Position numbers and translations under genes: made by a program. The notes under the pieces were generated by a model. The model did no database searches, was not told the origin of the DNA, and saw only the letters and a list, made by a program, of their open reading frames with translations. Shown in pieces: positions 38,878-49,997 of a DNA stretch of 64,000 bases. Each line of letters starts with the position of its first letter. The stretch's first letter is position 1. The DNA comes from Agelas oroides (taxonomy: Eukaryota > Porifera > Demospongiae > Agelasida > Agelasidae): assembly GCA_949130485.1 (NCBI GenBank), contig OX422187.1, forward strand, positions 11,105,398 through 11,169,397, given 5' to 3'.

Positions 38878-39045
38878 TAAATTGTACACCTAGAATTAGC
38901 CTTGTTCCCTTTGTTCCGTAAACACTGGTTCCCAGGGCTCTAACATGTAGCCATTCTTGCTTGCAGTGCTTTTCATACTGCTAGCAATAAAATCTGTGGT
39001 GGAGGCCTGGGATATTATAGGGGCTGGCAGCATGGACTCTCTCTC

Positions 39046-42000
39046 TTACCCCACAATTCCTAGTAAGATGAGGAAGACGTCGAGAATCCTGCCCCAGAAG
39101 CTTGCCTCACTGCAAGAGAGTGAACAGAGAAATGAATCGTTGAACTGGTTAGAGCAAGACATTCATCAGCACAAATGACTGGCGAAGAAGGTCCATGGAT
39201 CAAAAAATTACAGTCCCATTACTGCAACTTCTGAAAGAGCTCACAGAAATTTATCAGTAGATCAAGCAAGTCATGAGATTGGCAAAGGTTTGGTGAGCTC
39301 ACGTCTTAAAAAGTGGAGCCCCTTGTCTTGTACGTAAACAATAGACCTTTATCTGTGCAAAGGAAGGTCCATGGATCGCAGTTCTATAACTGCAAATTTT
39401 GCTACGACAGAACAACTCAAGTTATCAAGTAGATGAAACAAGATGCAAGATTGTCAAGGGTTTGGTTGAGCTCACGTCTTGAACAGTTTCCAGTGGAAGA
39501 TTCCGGGGAGGATGAAGGCCAGCAGGGTACAACAAGAGGACCCCACCAGAGCCATGATGGTGGAGAAGTCCGGGACACATATCATGATTAGACCTGTTAA
39601 TAGCACTAGCAGTGTGCGGAGGATGCACTGTGTGTGAGGGGGTGAGTGGGTGAGGGTGTGTGTGTGCATGTGTGGGAGATAAGATTACAGATATGCATAT
39701 ATAGAAGATCAGCAGCTGTTATTGCTAGTGTATGCAATGATTAGGGGCTTTCCAAAACCACGCCCCCTCCATTAAATTTTCTCCCAGCATCTTGATCTAC
39801 CTACCATAGTTAGTACTCTATGACTGCAGACTGACTTGCAAATTTCAGCTTTATACCATGTTTCATTCGTTGGATATGCAGGCTTCAAGTTTGGAGATTG
39901 GGGCCAGATTAGGGTCCTAGCTATTAAATAGTATGGGAAAACTGAAATTTTGAGTGTGCAGATCTCAGAAACTAAACATGCTATCCAGCTCAAATTTTCA
40001 ACTTAGTCTCTTCCTAATGAGTACTAAGTCATATCTAAAATTCAGGACAATCAGAGGTACTCCCCAAAAGTGGGTGGGTTTTGGAAAGCCCCTATTATCC
40101 CTAACAAATGACACATAGAGTTCAGCGGTCAAAAGTCTTTTAGTCTCGTATCAAGACCTCTCCCCCTCCTCTCCTCTTCCCCCTCCTCCTTCCTTCCCTC
40201 CTCCTCTCCCTCCTCCTTCCTTCCCTCCTCCTCTCCTCTCCCCCCTCCTCTTCCTCTCCTTCCCCCACCATCCCAAACCACTACCACCAGTTTCGTCCTC
40301 CCTAGCTCCCCCTACTCCTCCCTAGTTCCCCCTACTCCTCCCTAGCTCCCCCTACTCCTCCCACACACAATTTCGAGGGTCTAGGTTTGAGAGCACATGA
40401 GCACATTTCAGGTAAGTACATTAAAAGTTCTTTTTACCCCCATGATGTAGTTGGTATCAAATCCTGATTGTCTGTGGAATTCCAAGTCATCAGGCGCCTG
40501 CACTGGCTGACACAACATCTTCTCAAGAATCTTGGCAACTGGAAACATCATGACTGCAGAAATGAAAGGTCAAAGGTCAAAGGTTACAGTTGAAATACCC
40601 TTTATTTTAGCGAGGATTAAACATTTGATAATGCGTCTCGCTTTCATTGATTGCAGTATGAAGAGCAATGAAAGAGCTGGGTGCGAGAGTCTGGGAACAA
40701 GGCTGGTTGAGCTTACTGGGATAAGTGAAGAAGAGAGAGAAACAAAGACAACCCTTCACCATGAACGGGAACAGTCCTGTTGAGAGGAAGCAATTCAGTT
40801 AATTTTCTTGCATACTCTTGCATACTCTTGCATACTGTTACATACTGTTGCATTACCACATCCCCACACAGGTGTGGGGTGGAGTGTAATGGACTGTGGC
40901 AGCTCCATCTACAATTAGCACTAGGCTAGGGGAGGCCTGGGAACATGCTTACCACTTGGTAGGTTGAGAGTGATGATACTATCCGTTTTTGGGCCGAAAG
41001 ACTGTGAAGAGAGGAAGGGAGAAAGAGAGAAAGGGGAGAGAGGGGAGAGAGAGAGAGAAAGACCAAGGGAGAGGAGTGAGATGAAGAAGAGGGCACATTG
41101 CAAGAAAGAGAGAAGGGGTTGAGAAAGAGAGGATCAAGGTCTCACCAAATATCCGCAGACTCCGAATACAATGTACAGCAGTGTGGTGCAGACAATGGAA
41201 AGCTTGAAGATCCTAGAGAAGAGGTGATACGCACATCATTACACACAGGCAATCACATGACATCACATGACATCACATGACATCATGGGATATCACATGA
41301 GGTATCACATGAGATATCACACGACATCACATGATCTGAAGGTCTCACCCTCGGAAGCTTCCTCTGAGCTCCTTTGAAACAGATGCCTCCAGCGAGAGAA
41401 TCAGTCCAGCTCCCTGGACAAAGTGAGACACATACAACAAGTTTTAGTATACACATTGAACCACATCTCCCTGTAAACAGACAGGCTTAGATGTGCCCAG
41501 CAATAACACCAAGCTTGCAGCGTCAATATTAATGAAGCTTTTTTCCAACAGTGCTTGTGTGGGGTCTTTACACAACTACACTTGGCCGAGTTTCATTGGG
41601 GGGGGGGGGGGGGGACTGGGATTTCCCCCCTCCCCCAGAAACTTGAAAATTATATTGCCTTAACAGCTACAATAGGGAGCATAATTATAGTATTATAGCT
41701 GAACTTGACGATTTTTGTCCTTAAATATTTCCAGAATATCTAGCGGGTGCACCGACACACGCATGCACATTTCGCACGTATCTACATTCCCTCCCCCCCC
41801 TCCCCCCCCCTCCCCCCCCTCCCAGGAAAATATCCTGTATTAAACCCTGCGCCTGGATACATACCTCATAGCAATAAATAGCCACTCCGAGGTAAAATGG
41901 CAGTCCTTCCAAGGAGAAGTTTTGGATATGAAAACTACACAAATGAGAACACAAATTCATTCAAGTATAGCTCACTGATGATCATATAAGCTAGCCTCGG

Positions 42001-44504
42001 TACCAGGCCTCCCCCGTTTTACCTTCCGTTTGCGTTCACAATAATACGCTTCCGTGTATTATTGTGAACGCAAACGGAAGGTAAAACGGGGGGGGGCCTG
42101 GGAACGAGGCTACATATAAGCAATGCTATTGCATGTTAGGACTAGCTGATCATATAAGCAATGCTATTGTATGTTAGGACTAGCTGATGATCATATATGC
42201 AACACTATTGCTCACTGAATGAGATGAAAGTTTTCCAGGTCAAAGTAGAAGACAATGCCGTAGGCAAAGACAGTGGAGAAGTTAGCAAACACGCTGCGGA
42301 GGAGAGGATCGGAGAAAGTGAGGGAGAAGCAAAAGTGTGTGCATTAGAAGAAGGAAGTGGAGGAGAGGGAAGAGTGGAGTTCAGTAAGGAGGGAGATGTG
42401 ATGCTCAAACATTCAATACAGTAACCCTCACACACTCCCTCTCCCCCATTACACTCGGGTTTATCCTTGTCACTACAATGGTAACCTCACCTGAAGGGAG
42501 CTAGGTGACTGAGGTGTCGAAGGTTTGTGAGAAATATTAGAGGGATGAGGAGAGAGAAGAGATAAGCTAGTCTGTGTGTGTGTGTGTGGAGAAGGGAGGG
42601 AGAGAGGAGGGTGAGGCTACGCATCTGTAGCTGCGATAACTCTCTAGTTCACCACTAGTCCCCCTCACTTACCTAGGAATTATTGGACAGATGCTGTAGA
42701 GGTTATCAACAATGAAAATAAGATACGCACAACAGAAGCCTGCAACAAGAGGAGAGAATTTAGATCAGTATGACAAGATTGCCCCTTCACCAAGATCAGA
42801 ATTGATTGCTAAATGTAAGTCTTCGGTACTGAAGACCAACTGACAAAGGATTGCTCGCATACACAAGCAGTGACATCATAAGATCAAATTGCCAGAGCTT
42901 CTTGGAGAAAATGTTTGAGGTAAGTGTGTAGCAGTTTGTAGGGGGCCCACCTAATTAAAACAAGTTGCAATTGCTTGCATACACATAGGCATTGGATCAG
43001 AGCTTTTTCTAGGAAGAATGTCTGGGAGGAAGTAGTGGAGGGTGGTGTGGCAGGTTTGCTCACTGTTAATACTCAATTTCTACATATTTTGTTGCTCAAA
43101 TATTTTCTAAGCAGTACCTGAGTCATTATGGTGTTTGGGGGTGGAGCTAGACTACTTGGGAGGGTTTACTGACTCACCAACTTGGGAGATAATGATGGAG
43201 ATGTCCACCAGGACTTTTCCTGATGCTCCAAGAGCTGCATATCCTGTAGAAAGAGGAGCCATCAACCTACACTGCCCCAACTATCAATGAACCACATCAC
43301 CCTCTTAACTTAAGGTGAAGAGCAGGCCTATACGCCATACAAAGTCACCCACTGCACAGGACACTGTCTTCTCTACCTTCACAAACCGGCATATACGCAT
43401 GACTTCAACTCATCATCAAATCATAGAGATTTTAGAAAAATTGGCTCCACTCAAAATCATGATTGGACAAAGGGTTGATGAACTACTGTCCATTTCTAGG
43501 CTCTAGAAAATGGAGGCATTCATTTCACTGCTTAATAAAATCGTGAACACAACGGGTGTGTAAGTCTGTTAGTAGATTATCAAGAGCACTATTATATTCT
43601 CCATTACTATATGACGTACCTACATCACCATAGTCAATGTATGAGGAGCCATGGCCATTATTGACAGGGCTAGCAGTCTGTAAAAACAAAACAGGAGAGG
43701 GAGTAGTAACAAGAGTATGGGAGTAATTTGCATAATTCTCCCACTCTGCCATACACAGTACAAGAACATTATGGTCAGCTACTCACTCCATTAGCAAGTT
43801 TCTTTCTTCCTTTCTCTGCACTGTTGAGCACAGAAGAAATGGAAGCTTGGAGAAGGATCCTGTCCTTGCAGTCTATCAGTAACAACATTGCCTTTACACT
43901 GTGTGTGGGAGGGTGTGTGTGTGTGTGTGTGTGAGGATGGGAAGGAATGGAGGAGAGAGAACGGAAAAGAAAACCAAAGGGTATGTCTCCTTATCATTGG
44001 TAGGTACATGTAATCATTGCCATGACAACACTGACCTTATGGCTCCAACCACTGTCATAATCACAATTCCTTCGATGAGACCAGCCTGGTGTGTGTGTGT
44101 GTGTGCGTGCATGAACAATAGTACCTCTAGGCTATAGTGTTTGTCCAAATTAATCTTAATAATATGAATGAGTCACAAAACGCTCCATGCTAATTCCCGG
44201 CAGGCTTACAACTAAAATCCTTCCTATGAAGATCAAAACTACAAATTATTCTCCTGCCCCATTAATCCCAATCCCAGTTCCCTCACCCCCTATTCTGATC
44301 TCTACTACAACTATGCACCTCTTTGAAAGCATAAGGGAGTCCCAGGATCCCAGCTCCAATGAAGGATATGAAGATATTGGCAAATATCTTGACATGACTA
44401 TTCGTTCCTTCATCATTCATCTCACTCAGTTCAGCTCTCTGGAAATCTTTGAAAGATCTTACAGTGAAAGGTAGATCTACGTCCGTGAGAGATCGTTTCT
44501 TCAC
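39046..44504 (-). CDS. SLC36/AVT-type amino-acid transporter, 15 exons
   Basis: A multi-pass amino-acid/proton transporter of the AAAP family. Exons on the minus strand: 44319-44504, 44036-44085, 43787-43898, 43620-43677, 43178-43243, 42673-42739, 42491-42571, 42216-42293, 41865-41934, 41349-41413, 41146-41212, 40953-41001, 40438-40553, 39476-39627 and 39050-39109. An in-frame TAA lies at 39046-39048. The sum is 1281 nt (426 residues) and all phases agree. The first exon reads ANIFISFIGAGILGLPYAFKE, split as in the PAT/AVT first helix. Later landmarks are VKAMLLLIDCK, GKVLVDISIIISQVG, FYLGVAIYCYEGAGLILSLE and DSIITLNLPSG (cf. SITLNLP of SLC36). It probably exports amino acids from lysosomes or takes them up with protons. 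The last membrane helix is cut short by the TAA directly at the donor-like GGGGTAAGAG, so one more exon is possible. Confidence 0.88.
39742..40094. mobile_element. MITE with 18-bp inverted ends in a transporter intron
   Basis: The left end TAGGGGCTTTCCAAAACC and right end GGTTTTGGAAAGCCCCTA are inverted copies about 350 bp apart. The ends read TA-GGGGC and GCCCC-TA, so a TA target as used by Tc1/mariner elements is possible. No transposase is encoded. Confidence 0.75.
40140..40375. repeat. Pyrimidine-rich tract with short tandem repeats
   Basis: A C/T-rich stretch that includes three copies of the unit CCTAGYTCCCCCTACTCCTC (about 40302-40362). It is intronic in the transporter gene. Confidence 0.8.
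41250..41335. repeat. Tandem repeat of about 10 bp, CATCACATGA type
   Basis: Several copies of ACATCACATG/GATATCACATGA in an intron of the transporter gene. A related word set (ATCACATGAC, ATCAAATGAC) occurs near 16050-16090. Confidence 0.75.
41992..42112. mobile_element. Foldback MITE, 121 bp near-perfect palindrome with 9-bp target duplication
   Basis: Starts TAGCCTCGGTACCAGGCC and ends GGCCTGGGAACGAGGCTA, with long matching arms through GTTTTACCTTCCGTTTGCG. The flanks CATATAAGC (41983-41991) and CATATAAGC (42113-42121) are identical 9-bp duplications. It lies in a transporter intron. Confidence 0.92.
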
Positions 44505-44656
44505 AACAGCAGATTATACCAGTAATTGGTCTTTAAGTTCTTTGTCGACGTTTTATTGATAGGCGTTAATTGGAATTAATAAGCTCTCTTGCGCACGTGA
44601 TTGCACAATGCGAACACGTGCTTTTCTTTTTCTCTAGCAACGCCACGGGGCACACA
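44505..44656. promoter_or_regulatory. Bidirectional promoter with two CACGTG E-boxes
   Basis: A 152-bp gap between divergent ATGs (44504 minus, 44657 plus). Palindromic CACGTG occurs at 44594-44599 and 44615-44620, 21 bp apart (two helical turns). bHLH-zipper factors of the USF, MYC and MiT/TFE groups bind CACGTG. The last group controls lysosomal genes, which would suit the transporter. Confidence 0.55.
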
Positions 44657-47452
44657 ATGGCCGCCAGCTGCAGACGTTTGACCACTCTCCTCAGCAGAAC
44701 GAGGCCCATCAGATGGCGTCACAGCCTCGCGAGAGGTAGAGTAAACTCCCCTGTGGGCAACGGTGAGGGACATACGTACCAATGCAACCGTACAAGACGT
44801 ATACACAATCCACTTTAAGAAAATGTGGGTGGGCCGCGATTCTCTGTCACAAAATAGAACTAATGTAGTGAGTTTACTTCTAGCTGAGGTGCAATGCTTT
44901 GAATTAGTTTCTCACTTCTTTAGATCTGTAAATGTGGCTAGGTAATTTTGAGTTATTGGGGGCTTGTTTCTGATTTTGCAATAGGATGCGTAACCTGGAC
45001 CAAGAGTGCATAAGAACGGGCAGCTAGAGTAAGAGCGTGTAACTCCAATAGAAGCCCGTAGTCTGGTCAAAATTACTGAACCGTACTAAAAATAGAACAC
45101 CTGGTCGTGCTTAGCAACAAAAGCTTATGTCTACATGCAGCTGCACATATGTGTTACTATTTTTAGTATTGGGGGTAAATTCCGACTGGTTTCTAATTTT
45201 ACGGAGTTACACGCTCTTTCTCTAGCCGCCCGTTTTTATGCGCTCTTGCCTGGACCAATATTGCATCATTCTCATACACACATTAAAACGCTTAACCCTC
45301 ATTCCATGACCTTCTAACCCAGCGTTTGTTGCTTGCTGTACTGAATGTTTCTGCCTGCATTTGAGTATATGATTTTCCACATACTCACTGCCATTTTGTA
45401 GAGCAGTAGAATAGCAGTAATGTTCACGTGGACCCCTTGTTGGCTCCCTACCGGCAATACTGACAGCTGGATCGCTTAGTGGCTCACATATGTTACAAGG
45501 CTAATAGCAATGTATGTCGTACTGCAGTGATTTTAGATGCGGCTCATGGTAGTGTTCAGCAGCCAGCTAACAACCTCATTGCTGTATAAACTTGTCGTTC
45601 ACAGAGCCATTTTTGCCCTACAGTACGTCATCAGAATACTGACGCCACAGCCTGTGATGTCACTGCCACTTGTAACCATGCCCATTTAGGCACACAGTCT
45701 ATATAGAAACACTAAGTTTCTAGTCAATGCATACACCTTTTATATGTATACGTTAAAATTTTTTGCAGTGGATAAATTTTCATGTATTTCGCGAGTTAAC
45801 CTGTATCATGAATATTCCAATACAAACAGTATGTCACAAACAACTGTTTCTACTTGTCTCAGTTTGTGGCTCAGGTGTGCATGTGCTGACAGCCCCACTA
45901 TCTGTCAGTTGTCAGCGGCTACACCCTACAACAACCACCACTACGCCAGATGGTCCTGTGAATGGCGGAAACGTCTTCAAAAGAGTTTGGAGGTGGTTAA
46001 ATGAGGATGTGACTCCCAAAGAGGTGAGGAGGTAGTCCCTGGTAATTAACCACTTATGGAAATGTACACGAAGACTTCAGTATGTTGAAAGGTGTGCATT
46101 GTCATGACAATATAATGTGTTGTTTCAAGTACATCATGCAGTGAATACTGTGATATGCTCCTTGTAACCGACAGTTGATTTGTTCTATAGATTATCATGG
46201 ATCATGAAGAAAGAGAAGAAAGAGAGGCGCTATTACAACGAGTAAGTTCCACAACTATAGCTAGCTTAGTAGTATTCAACTCTTGATGACACCATATTCA
46301 ATTGTCAGATCTATTCCCCCCCAAAAAGACAACTTTATGGAGTCTGTATCACAGGTATTCTGTCTACTGCATGCAGGTCCAGGACATGTATTTTGCCAAG
46401 CCCCCCATCTCCCCTGACCTGGGCTTCTACAAGGAAGTCTTTCAAGCACTCGTAAAGTATAACGACAGGTTGGTCGGTACAACGAGCAACAATAGCCATT
46501 CAGCTTTCAGCCTGTAATGTATGGCCTTCTGCTTGGTCAAAACATTGCCACAATTACATATTTAAGCACTTAAACTGTGTCTAATACACACACACACACA
46601 CACATAGAACTGGTGTCGAGACATTATGGAATATGTTGTCAGAGATGAATGTAATTCCTGATGCGGAGCTTGTAGCACTGGTAAGTTACTTGGTACAGTC
46701 ACTGTTAATTAACCATGACAGCTGTTGCACAATCAGCGTTACCACTCTGAGGTGAGTGTTAGGCGTAGCCAGTGGCCTGATTTGTGTTAATAGTGCAGAA
46801 CTAGGGTGGACACTGATCAATGCAGTGGCAACTATTTACTTATAACTTCGCAACAATGCTGATTTTTTCCACTTGTTACTAACAGCCCCAACAGATTCAG
46901 CCAATTTCCAAGTTATTTGAAAGTAGTACTTTTGTCTTAGTTGAAAACTGGAGGCCGTTTGCTTTCTTCGTTTGAGAAAAAGCTTCGTGTTTGGCAGCCC
47001 TTGGCCAAATCACGATCGCTCATGAAGTAGTACCACCCCTTCCTGCTTTTCCTGGATAGTGATGTAAGTGAAAAGGTGTGGCCTCAACAATTACCACTAA
47101 ATAAGGAGGGGATTTACCCCAGAGCTACTACGCTTCGCTTCGCTTTTTTGCACGTACATTGCCTGTATTACATTTGGATCACACTCACACTATATATGCC
47201 TATTGCGTTGCGTTCAAAGGATAATAAATCAAAGCTGAATGGACATAGAGTGGGAATCATTCTACCACAAAATGGTGGGGGGTTTCTTTTTGTATATGAC
47301 CAGTGACATTTTCAGAGTAAAAATAGCTTTTCAGACTTTTCAACATGTGTTATGAACTCTAGACTACCAATTAGCCTCACAAACTTCAATTTGTGTCTCC
47401 TTAGGTTGAGCCTTATCTGCAGAAGGCACGAAGAAATGCCTGGTTCGAGTAG
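44657..47452 (+). CDS. Small mitochondrial protein with a PPR-like helical pair, 6 exons
   Basis: Exons 44657-44735, 45863-46023, 46191-46241, 46377-46468, 46608-46680 and 47405-47452 join with agreeing phases into 167 residues. The N-terminus MAASCRRLTTLLSRTRP is Arg/Ser/Leu-rich with no acidic residues, as in mitochondrial import signals. The C-terminal half, FYKEVFQALVKYNDRTG followed by WNMLSEMNVIPDAELVALV, resembles a pentatricopeptide-type helix-turn-helix. I do not recognise the family. A role in mitochondrial RNA or ribosome biology is a guess from the PPR-like look alone. It shares a 152-bp promoter with the transporter. Confidence 0.72.
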
Positions 47453-47928
47453 CAGCAGCAGCTAATAGTGCATTCATTATTTATGTTCTGTATAGTGTGT
47501 AGTAATTTATGTTGCCAGTGACATGCTAGCACTATAATAGGTGATTTTGAAAAGGACGAGGTGTGGAAAGTTGGACTGTCATTGACTGATCTGTACATAG
47601 AAAGGTTGCAGATTCTTTCCCACATGAAAAATTGTATACCGTCATGTATGTAAGCAACTCTGAGAACAAGGTTACCATTAATGTAGCCTTGTTATCAGGC
47701 CCCTTGCATGCAAGCTACAATGAAAAATTTGGGTGTGGGTTTGGGCTGACATGTTTTGGCCCTGGATTACCTGACTACCACAATTCTATGGTTTTCTCGG
47801 TCAGTAGCCACTTGTATGAACAAAGGGTGTTGGTGAAGATTTAAGTTCTGCTGCAACAGATTTTTGAATCCACACACTCAATATGGCTGAAAAATGTTAC
47901 ATGTGAGATCATAGCGAAATTTTTCTCA
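47453..47928. other. Spacer between convergent genes
   Basis: Contains the 3' UTRs of the small mitochondrial gene (+) and NUDT6 (-). A degenerate foldback fragment is present near 47682 (TAGCCTTGTTATCAGGCCCC). No gene is seen. Confidence 0.45.
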
Positions 47929-48821
47929 TTAATGAGATCTAACAAACAATTTGTAGGTCATATTGGGAAGTATAGAAGGCCATTCTTCCATCGTAATATC
48001 AATGCCACAAAATCCCTTCTCCCTGCCTTCCAAAATCAGTTTTGCTATCCTGTTACTGAGCAGCGTAGCATCTTTTGATATGGCCAGCTCACCCAGTGCC
48101 ATCCACTGGCACTTGAGTACCTCGTCTGGGCAGGGTTGGAGGTCAAAGTTCAGGGGGGTCAAACGGCAAATGAATAAGAGATCAGAGCAGTCGAAGCTGG
48201 TGGGGAGATGGTGGTGCTGGCGGAAGGCCAGGATGGAGCGGAACTCTGGAGGAAGGAGACAGAGGGAAAAGATGGAGGAAGGGGTTCCAACCCTGAAAGC
48301 AACAGTGTCATACTTCTTACCTGCATCCACTCCAGTTTCTTCTTTCACTTCTCTCACTGCTGTGTCGGCTACAGCAAGGAACCCAAGGTTGAAAAACTGA
48401 TACAAATGAGTGGCTGAACACAATATTTGTGTCAATAGGATTTGGTATAGAACACCTCAAGATACTAGAAAAGACATCTGAGCTGCATGTTGTATGACCA
48501 CTGTAACATCACTGGCATGTTACTAGTATACATAGTAGGTCCAGACTTCTGCAGCCTTCGTCACAAATTGCGTTGCTGCAAGCCACAAATGCTGCAGCAG
48601 CCTGTGAACGAGGCTGTGGTAACTGGTTGCTACATACTTACCAATGTCCTCTGCAAACTCTGATATTCCACCTGGAAACTTCCACAATGGACGCTGTAGA
48701 AACAACAGGAGTCTAATTTCAGCTGGTAGGGTCATGTTAGATGAACTGATTAGTCATCCCATGCCTTAAACTTGTCTTGGGTGACCAGAACTTCATTAGT
48801 GTCCTCCCTATACACCACTCC

Positions 48822-48854
<33 letters not shown>

Positions 48855-49910
48855 GAGTGTATGTGTATGTGTGAGTGTGTGTGTGTGTGAAGGAGACAGT
48901 TACTTAACCCTACAAGCTGTACTGCCATTCTCTCTCTCTCTCTCTCTTACCGCATGCTCCGACTTGATGTGAAGCATAGTGAGGCAGTTTGTTGTGCTTG
49001 CCTTCCAGTAGCCATCGGTTCATTACCACCTCCTCCCCTCGGGCGTGGTGGAGGGTGAACCCAAGGTCAGCAGCCAGAGGGATCAGGGCACTCAGTGGGA
49101 GGGGAATGTGAAGCCATATTGCAGTCCTTCCCTCTGCTTTCCAGTGAAATATGTGCGCTGGAAGAATACAGTAGGAATGTAGCTACATGTATTGATACTT
49201 GTGTAGCTTTCAGATAATCATTTCATAGCAAATGTGATCTTGGGGGAGGGGGGGGGGGGGGGAGCAGTTCAGATACATGTGACTTTCTACTATACAAAGT
49301 TCCTTGTACCTCTCACAGAAAGGAGGATGTCCTTTAATTTACAAAACCTTATTAATCAGGAGAGTTGACAAAGTTCCAACAGCATGCTTTTTTCAGCTTC
49401 TCCATAAGTGAGCTTGGTCACCCAGCTAGCTTTGTCCTATGAGAGCATGAAAATGAGGCTACAGCCTAATCAGGACCATGAGGATCCCAGTTATATCCAA
49501 ATTTTTCTCTCACCCACCTCACTCCCACTCTTACATTGCAGCAGTGGAGGAAAATCCTCCATTCTTTTTAGAGCCCACCCTCCTCTGTGAACAGCTTCAG
49601 TCAAATTCACCCTCACAGACCTGAACGGGTGAATTTCAGACCACGGGAGGGAAAGTGGGGTCTCAGAGCACCACCACCTGACACGCCCACTAGAATAAGG
49701 AGACAGAATTCTGTCAAAATTCCTGAAAAGACCATTCCATGAGGTGTGGCATCCTGTCCCATATCTTCTGTCTGTTCTTGAGCAGAAATGAATCGGTGTA
49801 CAGATTAAATTTAGCTTTATCCCACTGTCATAGCTCCTGCTTGTAGCGGATGTCAGGAGTAGCCGAGCCCTGGGGCACCTCTGTAGGCTGAAAACAGCCC
49901 TCAAAGTCAT
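47929..49910 (-). CDS. NUDT6: Nudix hydrolase, NUDT6 type, 6 exons
   Basis: Exons 49535-49910, 48951-49157, 48765-48820, 48642-48693, 48321-48368 and 47929-48245 sum to 1056 nt (351 residues). The Nudix box is assembled across a splice: GGISEFAEDI then ADTAVREVKEETGV, giving the full G-x5-E-x7-REV-x-EE-x-G-V pattern. Flanking blocks AIWLHIPLPLSALIPLAADL, LPHYASHQVGACG, EFRSILAFRQHH, DLLFICRLTPLNF and GIDITMEEWPSILPN match NUDT6 closely. The first exon starts MTLRAVFSLQRCPRARLLLT, a plausible mitochondrial presequence. The intron 48694-48764 has a GC donor. The enzyme should hydrolyse a nucleoside-diphosphate derivative. The true substrate of NUDT6 is not settled. Confidence 0.92.
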
Positions 49911-49997
49911 CTTTCTGACAGATGGGGATATTAGTTGTAGCCCCTTAATTATTTACCATGGTAACAAGTTGATTGCAAAACTATATAGCCCACCAAA
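49911..49997. promoter_or_regulatory. 87-bp bidirectional promoter with an X-box-like palindrome
   Basis: The starts of NUDT6 (-) and the F-box/WD gene (+) are only 87 bp apart. TTTACCATGGTAAC at 49952-49965 matches the X-box consensus at 13 of 14 positions on either strand. Confidence 0.5.

Noticed and set aside
41575-41615. G-run (and C-run at 41790-41822) as a functional quadruplex site
   Set aside because: Short homopolymer runs in introns with no other support.
42000-42112. Transcription terminator or regulatory hairpin
   Set aside because: The 9-bp flanking duplication and family ends show it is an inserted MITE in an intron.
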